From an uncultured Oscillospiraceae bacterium (GTDB lineage: Bacteria > Bacillota > Clostridia > Oscillospirales > Oscillospiraceae), in the NCBI GenBank assembly GCA_934561515.1, contig CAKTGM010000003.1, forward strand, positions 1 through 64,000: DNA of 64,000 bases, written 5' to 3'. The translations under genes were made by a program, and so were the position numbers. Below, piece after piece: positions 42,544-52,603 of the stretch. Under the pieces are notes generated by a model. That model saw nothing but the letters and a program-made list of their open reading frames with translations, ran no database searches and was not told where the DNA came from. Position 1 is the stretch's first letter, and the number at the start of each line of letters is the position of its first letter.

Positions 42544-44346
42544 TTAACGGCCGAATGCGACCGGCGCGGTGACGTCCTTGAGCCATGCGAGCTCATCGCC
42601 CGCAAGGTAGGGCGAGATCGCCGCGTAGACCTTTGCGTGGTAGTCGTTCATCAGCTCCACATCGCGGGAGGTGAGAAGAGAGAGATCGATCGCGTCGCGG
42701 TCGTAGGGAACGAGCGTGAGCGGTTCGAGCGCGAGGAAGCGGCCGTATTCGTTTTCCTCTGCCTTGCGCACGACGACAAGGTTCTCCACGCGCACGCCGA
42801 ACTTACCGGCAAGGTACATACCCGGCTCATTCGAGAAGATCATGCCCTCCTCGATGACGCAGTGGCGCTTCTGGCGGTTCACATCCCAGTGCACGCGCTC
42901 GGGGCCTTCGTGCACGCCGAGGACGAAGCCAACGCCGTGGCCCGTGCCGTGGTTGTAGTCAAGACCTGCCTCCCACAGCGGTGCGCGGGCGAGCATATCA
43001 AGGGTTTCGCCCGTGCAGCCGTGGCGGAACTTTGCCGCGCCGAGCTGCAAGTGGGCGCGCAGCACAAGCGTGTAGATGCGCTTTTCCTCCTCGGTGAGCG
43101 CGCCGAGGGCGATGGTACGGGTGATGTCGGTCGTGCCCTCGTAGTACTGCGCGCCCGTGTCGGCAAGGCAGAAGCCGTGCATCTCCATGGGGATGTCCGT
43201 CTCCTCGGTCGGCGCATAGTGGACGATCGCGCCGTGCGCGCCGTAGGAGAGGATGGGCTCGAAGCTCTGGTCGAGGAAATGCTCGCCCTCGGCGCGCAGG
43301 CTCTCCAGCTTCTTCGCAGCGCTGATCTCCGTGATGGGCTCGTTTCCGACCGTGTGCTTGAGCCAGTAGATGAAGCGCGTGACCGCCACGCCGTCGCGGA
43401 TGTGGGCGAGGCGCTCGTTCTCCTGCTCGGCGGGGTGCTTTACCGCCTTCATGAGCTGGATGGGGCTGGGACGGTCAAGCGTCTCCACGCCCGCGCCAAC
43501 GCTCTGCGTGATGCGGTAGTTGGCGCACTCGCCGTCGAGCAGCACGCGCGTGCCCTGCGGGAGCGCGGCGACCAGCGCGTAGATATCGTCATAGGGGGCG
43601 AGCGTCACGCCGTCGGCGGCAAGGCTGGCCTCGATCTCGGCGCTCACGGCCTCCTTCTGCACGCAGAGCGTGGCCTTGCCGCGCTCAAGCAGCAGGTAGG
43701 AGAGGAAGACCGGCGTATAGAGAACGTCGCCGCCGCGCAGGTTCAGAAGCCATGCGATCTCGTCGAGCGCGGGGATGACGAACACATCCGCGCCGAGCTC
43801 GGCCATCTTCTCGCGCACCTGCTGAAGCTTTTCCGCGCGCGTGTAGCCTGCAAACTTCGCCTCGAGCTCCCACAGCGGCTCGCAGGAGAGCGCGGGGCGG
43901 TCCTTCCACACGAGGTCGACGAGATCCTCATCGCCTGCAAAGCGGATGTGCTTTTCGCGCGTCTTCTCGCCGATGCGGCGGGCAAGGTCGTTGCTGATCG
44001 TGCGGGAATCGAAGCCGATGAGGCCGTTTTCGCCCACATGATCGCGCAGGAAGTCGGGAATCTCGGGAACGCCCGCCTCGCCCATGCGCATGAGCTCGAT
44101 GCCGGAGCCGGCTAACTGCTGCGAGGCCTGCAAAAAGTAGCGGCCGTCGGTCCAGAGCGCCGCGGACTCGGGCAGGACGATGAGCGTACCGGCGGAGCCG
44201 GTGAAGCCGGAGAGGAACGCGCGCGACTTGAAGTGCGCGCCCACGTATTCGGAGGCGTGGAAGTCGTCAGTCACGACGACGTAGGCGCCGATGCCGCGTT
44301 TTTTCATTTCCGCGCGCAGCAGCGCGAGCTTTTCGGTGGTGTTCAT
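42544..44346 (-). CDS. Xaa-Pro aminopeptidase (M24B)
   Basis: The 600-aa enzyme has two N-terminal creatinase-like domains (about 8-310) and a C-terminal pita-bread M24B domain. Metal ligands are visible in LADTGAQYYEGTTDITRT, HGTGHGVG, EEGMIFSNEPGMY and VRVENLVVV. It removes N-terminal residues that precede proline. The length is that of the three-domain eukaryote-like APP1 type rather than the 360-aa bacterial PepQ. The start at 44346 has AAAGGAG 11 bases upstream; a TTG or ATG further up would disrupt that RBS. It is 17 bp behind pepT, so the two peptidases are probably one operon. Confidence 0.92.
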   Translation of the reverse strand: MNTTEKLALLRAEMKKRGIGAYVVVTDDFHASEYVGAHFKSRAFLSGFTGSAGTLIVLPESAALWTDGRYFLQASQQLAGSGIELMRMGEAGVPEIPDFLRDHVGENGLIGFDSRTISNDLARRIGEKTREKHIRFAGDEDLVDLVWKDRPALSCEPLWELEAKFAGYTRAEKLQQVREKMAELGADVFVIPALDEIAWLLNLRGGDVLYTPVFLSYLLLERGKATLCVQKEAVSAEIEASLAADGVTLAPYDDIYALVAALPQGTRVLLDGECANYRITQSVGAGVETLDRPSPIQLMKAVKHPAEQENERLAHIRDGVAVTRFIYWLKHTVGNEPITEISAAKKLESLRAEGEHFLDQSFEPILSYGAHGAIVHYAPTEETDIPMEMHGFCLADTGAQYYEGTTDITRTIALGALTEEEKRIYTLVLRAHLQLGAAKFRHGCTGETLDMLARAPLWEAGLDYNHGTGHGVGFVLGVHEGPERVHWDVNRQKRHCVIEEGMIFSNEPGMYLAGKFGVRVENLVVVRKAEENEYGRFLALEPLTLVPYDRDAIDLSLLTSRDVELMNDYHAKVYAAISPYLAGDELAWLKDVTAPVAFGR

Positions 44347-44363
44347 GGGAAAATTCGCTCCTT

Positions 44364-45575
44364 TCATTCAACGAAGCTCTCAGTGAGCGTGATGAGCACG
44401 TTTGTCATGGTCTCCAGGCTGTCCGCGGGAATCCACTCGCGCACGCCGTGGTAGTTGTAGCCGCCGGTGGATAGGTTGGGGCAGGGAAGGCCGGCCCAGG
44501 AAAGATTCGCGCCGTCCGTGCCGCCGCGGATGGGCACGCACATGGGCGTGACGCCATTGGCGCGGAAGGCGTTCTCCGCACGCTCGATGAGATGGAAGTG
44601 CGGCAGGATCTTTTCCTTCATGTTGTAATAGCTGTCGGTGATGGCGGCCTCGGCGGTGCCGTCGCCGTAGACCTCGTTGATCTTCTCGGCGCAGGCGGCG
44701 AAAAGCGCCTTCTTCTCTTCAAACTTCTCGCGGTCGTGGTCGCGGATGATGTAGCGCAGCGTGGCCTTCGCCATGCCGCCCTCCATGTCCGTGAGGTGGA
44801 AGAAGCCCTCGTAGCCCTCGGTCTTCTCGGGCACTTCATCCTCGGGCAGCAGCGCGTGGAAGTCCATCGCCACGGTCGCGGCGTTGACCATCACGTTCTT
44901 GGCGCTGCCGGGGTGCACGCCCACGCCGTGCACCGTCAAAACGGCGGAGGCGGCGTTGAAGTTTTCATATTCGATCTCACCGAGGGGGCCGCCGTCCGCG
45001 GTGTAGCCGTAGTCGCAGCCGAGAGACTGCACGTCGAGCCCGTCCGTGCCGTGGCCGATCTCCTCGTCGGTCGTGAAGATGACGCGCACCTCGCCGTGGC
45101 GGAGGTTCTTTTCAAGGATCGTTTCCACCGCGGCCATGATCTCGGCAATACCGGCCTTGTCGTCCGCGCCGAGCAGCGTCGTGCCGTCGGTCACGATCAG
45201 CTCCTTGCCCACGTGCTTTTCAAGGCCGGGGCAGAGCGCTTCGGTGAGGGAAATGTCGTCGTTGAGCTTGAGCTCGCCGCCCTCGTAGCGCACGAGGCGG
45301 GGCTTGACGTTCTCGCCCGAGGCGTCGGGCGCGGTATCCATGTGCGCGATGAGCGCGATGACGGGCGCGTCCACGCCCTCGCTCGCGGGGAGCGTTGCGA
45401 GCACGTTGCCGCAATCGTCCATGTGAACATCCTCGAGGCGGAGCGCTTCAAGCTCCTGCATCAGAACGTTTCCGAGGTCCTTCTGCCGCTCCGTGGAGGG
45501 CGAGGTGCCGGTGAAGTCATCCGAGGTGGTGTAGTAGGTGACATAGCGCAGAAAACGCGATTTGGCAGATTCCAT
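44364..45575 (-). CDS. pepT: Peptidase T (tripeptide aminopeptidase, M20B)
   Basis: The 403-aa enzyme matches PepT: HMDTAPDASGENVKP (first zinc ligand His), GTTLLGADDKAGIAEIM (bridging Asp), FTTDEEIGHGTDGLD (catalytic Glu) and PIRGGTDGANLSWAGLPCPNLSTGG near the end. It cleaves the N-terminal residue of tripeptides. The start follows AAGGAGGTACC at near-ideal spacing. It is the first gene of a minus-strand peptidase pair and has its own promoter in the divergent region to the methyltransferase gene. Confidence 0.95.
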   Translation of the reverse strand: MESAKSRFLRYVTYYTTSDDFTGTSPSTERQKDLGNVLMQELEALRLEDVHMDDCGNVLATLPASEGVDAPVIALIAHMDTAPDASGENVKPRLVRYEGGELKLNDDISLTEALCPGLEKHVGKELIVTDGTTLLGADDKAGIAEIMAAVETILEKNLRHGEVRVIFTTDEEIGHGTDGLDVQSLGCDYGYTADGGPLGEIEYENFNAASAVLTVHGVGVHPGSAKNVMVNAATVAMDFHALLPEDEVPEKTEGYEGFFHLTDMEGGMAKATLRYIIRDHDREKFEEKKALFAACAEKINEVYGDGTAEAAITDSYYNMKEKILPHFHLIERAENAFRANGVTPMCVPIRGGTDGANLSWAGLPCPNLSTGGYNYHGVREWIPADSLETMTNVLITLTESFVE

Positions 45576-45621
45576 TTTTAAGGTACCTCCTTGCAGTCAA
45601 GCTGCATAATATTGCCCGATT

Positions 45622-45651
45622 AGTGTACCACAAAAGGAGGCGCGCTGTAAA
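45622..45651 (-). promoter_or_regulatory. Putative pepT promoter
   Basis: On the minus strand TTTACA, an 18-bp spacer and TACACT precede pepT by about 46 bp. Confidence 0.6.
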
Positions 45652-45702
45652 GCGGCGGCGCAGGAATCGTACAAAATGAAAAAACCGGCGGGATTCTTTT
45701 GC

Positions 45703-45732
45703 TTGACAAAGGGCGGCAGTTGATAATATAGT
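45703..45732 (+). promoter_or_regulatory. Sigma-A promoter of the methyltransferase-dprA-topA group
   Basis: TTGACA (45703-45708), 18 bp and TATAGT (45727-45732) precede the start at 45772, which has GGGAGGGAAGAG as RBS. Confidence 0.78.
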
Positions 45733-45771
45733 GTGATACATATTAAATATAAATTGGGAGGGAAGAGAAAA

Positions 45772-46533
45772 ATGAACGTGGAGACGATAAGCAGCCGGCA
45801 GAATCCGCTGATGACGCATCTGCGCAAATTGGGCTCCTCCCGGTCCTACCGCGCAAAGAGCGGCGAGTATCTCTGCGACGGGACAAAGCTTCTTGCCGAG
45901 GCGCTCAAGTGGGGCGCGGCAGTGAAAACGGCGGTCTTTTCCGAAGGGGTGAACATTCCGCCGCTTCCGCAGGGCGTGCGCGCCGTGCGCGTGAGCGGGG
46001 AGCTGATGCGCTCCATTAGCCCCATGGAAACGCCGCAGGGCGCGCTCTTCACCGTGGCGCTGCCCGAGGTGCGCCTGCCCGAAACGCTTGAAGGACGGCA
46101 CTATCTCGTGCTCGACGGCGTGCAGGACCCCGGAAACGTCGGCACCATCCTGCGCACGGCGGACGCCTTCGACTGCGACGGCGTATTTCTGGTCAACGCC
46201 TGCGCCGATCTCTACAACCCGAAGACTGCGCGCGCCACGATGGGCGCGGTCTTCCGATGCGAGGCCTACAGCGTTACGGCGGAGGAATTGTTCGCCCTGC
46301 TTCAAAAAAGCGGCGTGCCGCTCTACGGCACGGCCCTGCGCGACGATACCGTGCCGCTTGCCGAGGCCGACCTTGCAAGGGCTGCCGTCGCCATCGGCAG
46401 CGAGGGAAGGGGCCTATCGGAGCAAGTGCTCGGTGCGTGCGAAAAGACGCTGAAAATTCCCATGAGCCCGCGCTGCGAGTCGCTCAACGCGGCCATCGCG
46501 GCGACGGTCGTTCTCTGGGAGATGTACCGGTAA
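45772..46533 (+). CDS. SpoU/TrmH-family rRNA 2'-O-methyltransferase
   Basis: The 253-aa enzyme has a substrate-binding L30e-like N-terminal part (about 1-100) and a SPOUT methyltransferase domain with the three knot motifs: DGVQDPGNVGTILRTADAF, AIGSEGRGLS and MSPRCESLNAAIAATVVLWEMYR. It methylates the ribose of an rRNA or tRNA nucleotide; the exact target is not predictable, though rRNA is usual for this length and arrangement. It is the first of a run of five tightly spaced genes (to plsX). Confidence 0.92.
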   Translation: MNVETISSRQNPLMTHLRKLGSSRSYRAKSGEYLCDGTKLLAEALKWGAAVKTAVFSEGVNIPPLPQGVRAVRVSGELMRSISPMETPQGALFTVALPEVRLPETLEGRHYLVLDGVQDPGNVGTILRTADAFDCDGVFLVNACADLYNPKTARATMGAVFRCEAYSVTAEELFALLQKSGVPLYGTALRDDTVPLAEADLARAAVAIGSEGRGLSEQVLGACEKTLKIPMSPRCESLNAAIAATVVLWEMYR

Positions 46534-46552
46534 GAGGAAAGGAGGGGCTTTC

Positions 46553-47764
46553 ATGGCGGGACTCAAATACTGGGTGTGGCTCTCGGAGGTCAAGGGACTG
46601 ACGAATCGCTCAAAGCTTTTGCTGCTCGACCATTTCGGCTCGCCGGAGAACATCTGCTATGCCGACGAGGACGAATACCGCCTTGTGGACGGCATCGAGC
46701 CGCGGCAGATCGCCCTGCTCGCGGAAAAGTCGATGGAGGGCGCGGACCGCATCCTCGGCGCGTGCTCGCGCCTTGGCCTGCGCCTTCTTACCATGCAGGA
46801 CGCGGACTATCCTGTGCGCCTGCGCAACATCTTTGAGCCGCCCTGCCTTCTCTACGTGAAAGGAAGCCTTCCCGCCATTGACGAGGAGGTGGCCATCGCC
46901 ATGGTCGGCACGCGCAAGGCCTCGCCCTACGGCATCGAGGCGGCGGAAAAGATCGCCTACGGCCTGAGCCGTCAGGGAGCGGTCGTGATCTCCGGCGCGG
47001 CGGCGGGCGTGGACAGCGCGTCCCATCGCGGCGCGCTGCGCGCGGGCGGGAAGACCATCGCCGTGCTCGGCTGCGGGCTTGACGTTGTTTACCCCGCGGA
47101 GAACGAATGGCTCTACCGCGACATTGCGGCCTCGGGCGCGCTCATCAGCGAGTACCCGCCCGGCACGGCGGCGGAGGCGTGGCACTTTCCCGTGCGCAAC
47201 CGCATCATCAGCGGCTTGAGCCTTGCAGCCGTCGTGGTGGAAGCGCCGGAAAAGAGCGGCGCGCTCATCACGGCAAATACGGCTCTTGAGCAGGGACGCG
47301 ACGTGTTTGCCGTGCCCGGACCCATCGACGCGCCCATGAGCCGCGGCTGCAACCGCCTGATCGCGGACGGCGCGGCAGCGCTCATCACCGACAGCTGGGA
47401 TGTGCTGCGCGAATACGAAGCGCAGTATCCGCACAAAATTCTCGGCGAGCGGGTGGAGCTGCCGCGAACGCTCGGCTATCAGGCGCGCGAAGAACTCTCG
47501 CGCGCCAGAGCCGCCGCAGCGGCCGAGGAAACGCCCTCGCTGCCAAAACTGAATCTGAAAACCAACGACGCGGGGCTGACCGACGACCAGATCGCCATCC
47601 TGCGCACGCTGAAAGCGGGCACGATGCAGGTGGACGATATCATCGAGCAAACCGGCCTTCCCACGCGCCGCGTGCTGTCCGCGCTGACGATGATGGAGCT
47701 GGAGGGCTGCGTTGAGCAGGGCGGCGGCAAGCATTTTTCCCTGAAAGTCATATTGGAGGAATAA
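46553..47764 (+). CDS. dprA: DNA processing protein DprA
   Basis: The 403-aa protein has an N-terminal SAM-like/HhH region (about 1-75), the extended Rossmann domain of the DprA/Smf family (about 80-300) with MVGTRKASPYG, SGAAAGVDSASHRGAL, AVLGCGLDVVYPAEN and the C-terminal winged-helix DML1-like domain (about 335-400, TDDQIAILRTLKAGTMQVDDI). DprA loads RecA on incoming single-stranded DNA. Natural competence is not implied by this alone, as the gene is nearly universal. It is 6 bp upstream of topA, the classical dprA-topA arrangement. Confidence 0.95.
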   Translation: MAGLKYWVWLSEVKGLTNRSKLLLLDHFGSPENICYADEDEYRLVDGIEPRQIALLAEKSMEGADRILGACSRLGLRLLTMQDADYPVRLRNIFEPPCLLYVKGSLPAIDEEVAIAMVGTRKASPYGIEAAEKIAYGLSRQGAVVISGAAAGVDSASHRGALRAGGKTIAVLGCGLDVVYPAENEWLYRDIAASGALISEYPPGTAAEAWHFPVRNRIISGLSLAAVVVEAPEKSGALITANTALEQGRDVFAVPGPIDAPMSRGCNRLIADGAAALITDSWDVLREYEAQYPHKILGERVELPRTLGYQAREELSRARAAAAAEETPSLPKLNLKTNDAGLTDDQIAILRTLKAGTMQVDDIIEQTGLPTRRVLSALTMMELEGCVEQGGGKHFSLKVILEE

Positions 47765-47770
47765 AACAAA

Positions 47771-50218
47771 ATGTCGAAAAAGCATCTGGTGATCGTCGAG
47801 TCTCCGGCCAAGGCGAAAACCATCGGAAAATATCTGGGCAAGGATTATGAGGTCAAGGCCAGCATGGGCCATCTGCGCGACCTGCCGAAAAGCAAGCTCG
47901 GCGTGGACATTGAAAACGATTTCGAGCCTGTCTATCAGCCCATCCGCGGCAAGGAGGAGCTCATCGGCGAGCTCAAAAAAGCCGCCGAGGACAGCGACAC
48001 CGTCTATCTCGCAACGGACCCGGACCGCGAGGGCGAGGCCATCTCGTGGCACCTGAAGGCACTTTTGGAGCTGGACGATGAAAAGGCCAAGCGCGTGACC
48101 TTCAACGAGATCACGAAAAAGGTCGTCTCGGAGAGCATTCAGGAGCCGCGCGCCATCGACCAGGATCTGGTCGACGCGCAGCAGGCGCGCCGCGTGCTCG
48201 ACCGCATCGTGGGCTACGAGCTCAGCCCGCTTCTGTGGAAAAAAGTCCGCCGCGGTCTCTCGGCGGGCCGCGTGCAGTCCGTCGCCGTGCGCATGGTGGA
48301 CGACCGCGAGAAGGAGATTCTGGCCTTCGAGCCGCAGGAATACTGGACGCTCGACGTTGACCTCACGGACGAAGCCTCGCACAAGACCTTTGAGGCGCAC
48401 TATTACGGAAAAGACGGCAAGAAGGTCGAGCCGGCCTCGGGCGAGCAGGTGGACGGCATCATCGCCGATATCGGCAGCGAGCCCTTCACCGTGACGAACA
48501 TCAAGCGCACGGACAAGCAGCGTTCTCCCTCGCTGCCGTTTACGACCTCTACCTTACAGCAGGAGGCCTCGCGCAAGCTCAACATGACGCCGCGCCGCAC
48601 CATGGCCATCGCCCAGCAGCTCTACGAGGGCGTTGACATCACGGGCGAGGGCACGGTGGGTCTCATCACCTATATGCGTACCGACTCGCTGCGCATCTCC
48701 GAGGAGGCCATCGCCGCGGCGAAGACCTTTATTCTCGGCCGCTACGGGCAGGATTACTACCCCAAGGCCGCCCGCCACTACAAGGCCAAGGCCGGCGCGC
48801 AGGACGCGCACGAGGCCATCCGCCCCTCGGACGTGAACCTCACGCCCGAGCAGATCAAGGGCGATCTGACGGGCGAGCAGTACCGCCTCTACCGCCTGAT
48901 CTGGAGCCGCTTCCTCGCCTCCCAGATGGCGAACGCCGTGTACGACAGCGTGAGCGCGCAGATCATGGCGAACGGGCACGAGTTCCACGCAAGCGCCAGC
49001 AACCTCAAATTCTCCGGCTATACCGCCGTTTACGAGGAAGCGCGCGACGATGACGCGAAGGAGGAGAAGGAGGGTATTCTCCCGCCGCTCACCGAGGGGC
49101 AGGGGCTGACGCTCGAGGCCTACACGCCGCTCCAGCACTTCACCCAGCCGCCGCTTCGCTACACGGACGCAACGCTCATCCGCGCGATGGAGCAGAACGG
49201 CATCGGCCGCCCGTCTACCTACGCGCCCACGGTCTCGACCATTTTAGACCGCGAATATGTCGTCAAGGACGGCAAGTACCTGCGCCCTACGCCGCTCGGC
49301 GAGGTGGTGACGGGGCTGATGGAAGAGCGCTTCTCCGACATTGTGGATATGAAGTTCACCGCCCGCATGGAGGAAAAGCTCGACACCGTCGAAGAGGGCA
49401 AAACGCCGTGGAAGGACGTTATCCGCGACTTTTACGGCGGCTTTGAGCGCGACCTTGAAAACGCCGAAAAGGCGCTCGAGGGCGTGCGGCTCAAGGTGCC
49501 CGACGAGGTGAGCGAGGAAAAGTGCGACGTCTGCGGGCGCAACATGGTCATCAAGAGCGGGCGCTTCGGCCGCTTCCTTGCCTGCCCGGGCTATCCCGAG
49601 TGCACCTTCACCAAGCCCCTTGTCATCGCGATGGACGGCCGCTGCCCCAAGTGCGGCGGGCGCATGATGAAGCGCACGGGCGTGAGCAAGAAGACGAACA
49701 AGCAGTACACCTACTACGCCTGCGAATTTGCCACGAGCAGCGACCCGGAGAAGAAGTGCGACTTTATGACCTGGGATGTGCCGACGAAGAACGACTGCCC
49801 CGAGTGCGGACAGACGATGTTCAAAAAGGCAGGCAAGGGCTTCAAGCGCCCCTACTGCATCAACCCCGCCTGCGTGCGCTTTGTGCCCGAGGACCAGCGC
49901 GGCTACGTGAAAAAGAAGACCGGCGAAACGGCTGAGGGCGCGGAGACGGCAGAGAACGCCGAGAGCGCTGAGAGCGCGGAGAAGAAGCCCGCCGCCAAGA
50001 AAACGGCCGCAAAGAAGACGACCGCGAAGAAGCCCGCCGCCAAGAAGACGGCGGCGAAGACCACGGCGAAAAAGACCGGCAAAAAGGCAGCGGAGGACGG
50101 CGAGGAAACGCCCGAAAAGAAGCCTGCGGTGAAAAAGCCCGCCGTCAAGAAGACAACCGCAAAGAAGACAAGCACGAAGTCTGCGGTCAAAAAGACCGCA
50201 GAGAAAGATGAGGACTGA
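47771..50218 (+). CDS. topA: DNA topoisomerase I
   Basis: The 815-aa type IA topoisomerase has an N-terminal TOPRIM domain (VIVESPAKAKTIGKYLG, DPDREGEAISWH), the active-site Tyr301 in TYMRTDSLR and three C-terminal zinc fingers (CDVCGRNMVIKSGRFGRFLACPGYPEC type, then CPKC...C and CPECGQ...C). After residue 715 comes a low-complexity Lys/Ala/Glu/Thr tail of about 100 residues that looks like a histone-H1-like DNA-binding extension. It relaxes negative supercoils. Its stop overlaps the trmFO start (TGATG). Confidence 0.96.
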   Translation: MSKKHLVIVESPAKAKTIGKYLGKDYEVKASMGHLRDLPKSKLGVDIENDFEPVYQPIRGKEELIGELKKAAEDSDTVYLATDPDREGEAISWHLKALLELDDEKAKRVTFNEITKKVVSESIQEPRAIDQDLVDAQQARRVLDRIVGYELSPLLWKKVRRGLSAGRVQSVAVRMVDDREKEILAFEPQEYWTLDVDLTDEASHKTFEAHYYGKDGKKVEPASGEQVDGIIADIGSEPFTVTNIKRTDKQRSPSLPFTTSTLQQEASRKLNMTPRRTMAIAQQLYEGVDITGEGTVGLITYMRTDSLRISEEAIAAAKTFILGRYGQDYYPKAARHYKAKAGAQDAHEAIRPSDVNLTPEQIKGDLTGEQYRLYRLIWSRFLASQMANAVYDSVSAQIMANGHEFHASASNLKFSGYTAVYEEARDDDAKEEKEGILPPLTEGQGLTLEAYTPLQHFTQPPLRYTDATLIRAMEQNGIGRPSTYAPTVSTILDREYVVKDGKYLRPTPLGEVVTGLMEERFSDIVDMKFTARMEEKLDTVEEGKTPWKDVIRDFYGGFERDLENAEKALEGVRLKVPDEVSEEKCDVCGRNMVIKSGRFGRFLACPGYPECTFTKPLVIAMDGRCPKCGGRMMKRTGVSKKTNKQYTYYACEFATSSDPEKKCDFMTWDVPTKNDCPECGQTMFKKAGKGFKRPYCINPACVRFVPEDQRGYVKKKTGETAEGAETAENAESAESAEKKPAAKKTAAKKTTAKKPAAKKTAAKTTAKKTGKKAAEDGEETPEKKPAVKKPAVKKTTAKKTSTKSAVKKTAEKDED

Positions 50219-51540
50219 TGCAAGTAACTGTGATCGGCGCCGGCCTTGCCGGCTGCGAGGCTGCCTGGCAGCTTGCGCAGCGCGGCATAAGCGTGACGCT
50301 GCATGAAATGAAACCCGAAAAGAGAACGCCCGCGCATCACGCGGATTCCTTCGCCGAGCTCTGCTGCTCGAATTCGCTGCGCTCGGACCAGATCGAGAAC
50401 GCGGTGGGCCTTCTCAAGGAAGAGCTGCGCCGCCTCGATTCGCTCATCATGGCCTGCGCGGACGCGACGCGCGTGGAGGCGGGCGGCGCGCTGGCGGTGG
50501 ACCGCGAGGGCTTTTCCTCCCTCGTGACGGAGAAGATCCGCTCCCACCCCGGCATTACGGTCATTCCCGGCGAGGTGACGGCCATTCCCGCGGGGAATGT
50601 CATCATCGCCTCCGGCCCGCTGACGAGCGACGCGCTCGCCGCCGCCATCGCGGATAAACTCGGCGAGGGGCACACGCTGAACTTTTTTGACGCCGCCGCC
50701 CCGCTCGTGACCTTTGAGAGCATCGACATGGATTCGGCATTTTTCGCCTCGCGCTACGATAAGGGCACGCCGGACTACATCAACTGCCCCATGAGCGAGG
50801 AGGAGTACGAGGCCTTCTGGCAGGCGCTGACCACGGCGGAGGAAGCGGAAGTGCACGGCTTTGAGGATAAGCACGTTTTCGAGGGCTGTATGCCCGTTGA
50901 GGTCATGGCGCGCCGCGGACACGATACGCTCTGCTACGGCCCGCTCAAGCCGCGCGGCCTGCGCGACCCGAAGACGGGACAGGAGCCCTACGCCGTCGTC
51001 CAGCTGCGGCGCGACAATGCGCAGGGCAGCGTTTATAACCTCGTCGGCTTCCAGACGCATCTGCGCTTTCCCGAGCAGAAGCGCGTGTTTTCGATGATCC
51101 CCGCGCTGAAAGAAGCAGACTTTGTCCGCTACGGCGTGATGCACCGCAACACCTATCTCCGCTCGCCGGGGATGCTCGACCGCTACTACCGTCTCATTGC
51201 CGACGACCGCATCGCCTTTGCCGGCCAGATGACGGGCGTGGAGGGCTACATTGAGTCTGCGGCGTCCGGCTTTCTTGCCGCCGTCGAGCTGGCGCGGCGG
51301 CTTGAAGGGGAGGCGCCTGTCGACTTCCCACGCGAGACGGCCATCGGCGCGCTGGGACTTTATGTGAGCGACACCACGGTTTCGGACTTCCAGCCGATGA
51401 ACGTGAATTTCGGCATCATGCCGCCGCTCGGGTATCGCGTCAAGGGCGGCAAGCGCGTGAAAAACGCGGCGCTCGCCGAGCGCGCGCTCGGTCACATCGA
51501 CGCGCTGCGCGAAGCGGTATTGAGCGACAGGAAGGAGTGA
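50218..51540 (+). CDS. trmFO: Folate/FAD-dependent tRNA (uracil-54 C5) methyltransferase TrmFO
   Basis: The 440-aa enzyme has the FAD-binding GAGLAGCEAAWQLA at the very N-terminus, the conserved ADSFAELCCSNSLRSD and the C-terminal FAGQMTGVEGYIESAASGFLAA. It makes ribothymidine at position 54 of tRNA from methylene-tetrahydrofolate. The topA-trmFO pair is a familiar Firmicute arrangement, and the start overlaps the topA stop. Confidence 0.96.
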   Translation: MQVTVIGAGLAGCEAAWQLAQRGISVTLHEMKPEKRTPAHHADSFAELCCSNSLRSDQIENAVGLLKEELRRLDSLIMACADATRVEAGGALAVDREGFSSLVTEKIRSHPGITVIPGEVTAIPAGNVIIASGPLTSDALAAAIADKLGEGHTLNFFDAAAPLVTFESIDMDSAFFASRYDKGTPDYINCPMSEEEYEAFWQALTTAEEAEVHGFEDKHVFEGCMPVEVMARRGHDTLCYGPLKPRGLRDPKTGQEPYAVVQLRRDNAQGSVYNLVGFQTHLRFPEQKRVFSMIPALKEADFVRYGVMHRNTYLRSPGMLDRYYRLIADDRIAFAGQMTGVEGYIESAASGFLAAVELARRLEGEAPVDFPRETAIGALGLYVSDTTVSDFQPMNVNFGIMPPLGYRVKGGKRVKNAALAERALGHIDALREAVLSDRKE

Positions 51541-51544
51541 GCCT

Positions 51545-52570
51545 ATGAAGATCATCGTCGACGCCATGGGCGGCGATTTTGCCCCCCTCGCGCCCGTCAA
51601 GGGCGCGCTGATGGCGCACGAGCGCTACGGCGCGGACATCATCCTCACCGGAAAAGAAGAGAAGATCATGGAGGCTGCGCGTCAGTGCGGCTGCAAGGAG
51701 CTGCCCGCGGGCGTGGAGATCGTGAACGCGACGGAGGTCGTTGAGATCTGCGACGACCCGGCCACGGCCTTCAAAAAGAAAAAGGATTCCTCCCTCACCG
51801 TGGGACTTACGATGCTGCACGGCGGCGAGGCGGACGGCTTTGTGAGCGCGGGCAGCACAGGCGCGCTCCTTGCGGGCGCAACGCTCGTTGTCAAGCGCAT
51901 CCGGGGCCTTCGCCGCGCGGCGCTCGCCCCCACCATCCCGACGGCGAAGGGCAAGGCGGTGCTCATCGACTGCGGCGCGAACGCCGAGTGCACGGTGGAA
52001 TACCTGCTGCAATTCGCCTACCTCGGCAGCTACTATGCAAGCAAGGTCCTCGGCATTGAAAACCCGCGCGTGGGTCTTCTGAACATCGGCGCGGAGGAGA
52101 GCAAGGGCGACACCCTGCGCCGCGAGACGTATCAGAAGCTCAAGGAAGCGGGCGAGGCGGGGCATCTCAACTTTGCCGGCAACATCGAGGCGAAGGAAGC
52201 GATGCTCGGCGAGTGCGATGTCATCGTTGCCGACGGCTACAGCGGCAACATCATGCTCAAGAGCGTGGAGGGCGCGGGCAAGCTCTTTTCCCTCAAGATG
52301 AAGGAAATGCTCCTGCGCAGCGCGGGCACGAAGCTCGCCGCGCTGCTGCTCAAGCATCAGCTTGCAGACATCAAGCGCCTGCTCGACGCCAACGAGGTCG
52401 GCGGCACGGCGCTGCTCGGCATTTCAAAGCCCGTCGTCAAGGCGCACGGCAGCGCCAGCGAGGAAGGCATCTGCAACGCGGTGCGTCAGGCGATGGAGGT
52501 CGCGCGCAGCGGCATCATCGACGACATCACCCGAAATGTCGACAAGATGCGCATCGAGCAGAGGACATAA
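51545..52570 (+). CDS. plsX: Phosphate acyltransferase PlsX
   Basis: The 341-aa protein matches PlsX from end to end: MKIIVDAMGGDFAPLAPVKGA, GFVSAGSTGALLAGATLVVKRI, NIGAEESKGD, VADGYSGNIMLKSVEGAGK and the C-terminal HGSASEEGICNAVRQA. It makes acyl-phosphate from acyl-ACP for phospholipid synthesis (the PlsX/PlsY pathway), so pairing with acpP downstream is expected. It starts 4 bp after trmFO with AGGAAGGAG as RBS. Confidence 0.96.
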   Translation: MKIIVDAMGGDFAPLAPVKGALMAHERYGADIILTGKEEKIMEAARQCGCKELPAGVEIVNATEVVEICDDPATAFKKKKDSSLTVGLTMLHGGEADGFVSAGSTGALLAGATLVVKRIRGLRRAALAPTIPTAKGKAVLIDCGANAECTVEYLLQFAYLGSYYASKVLGIENPRVGLLNIGAEESKGDTLRRETYQKLKEAGEAGHLNFAGNIEAKEAMLGECDVIVADGYSGNIMLKSVEGAGKLFSLKMKEMLLRSAGTKLAALLLKHQLADIKRLLDANEVGGTALLGISKPVVKAHGSASEEGICNAVRQAMEVARSGIIDDITRNVDKMRIEQRT

Positions 52571-52603
52571 CACTGCGAATGCCCAAAAGCGGAAAAATGG
52601 GTA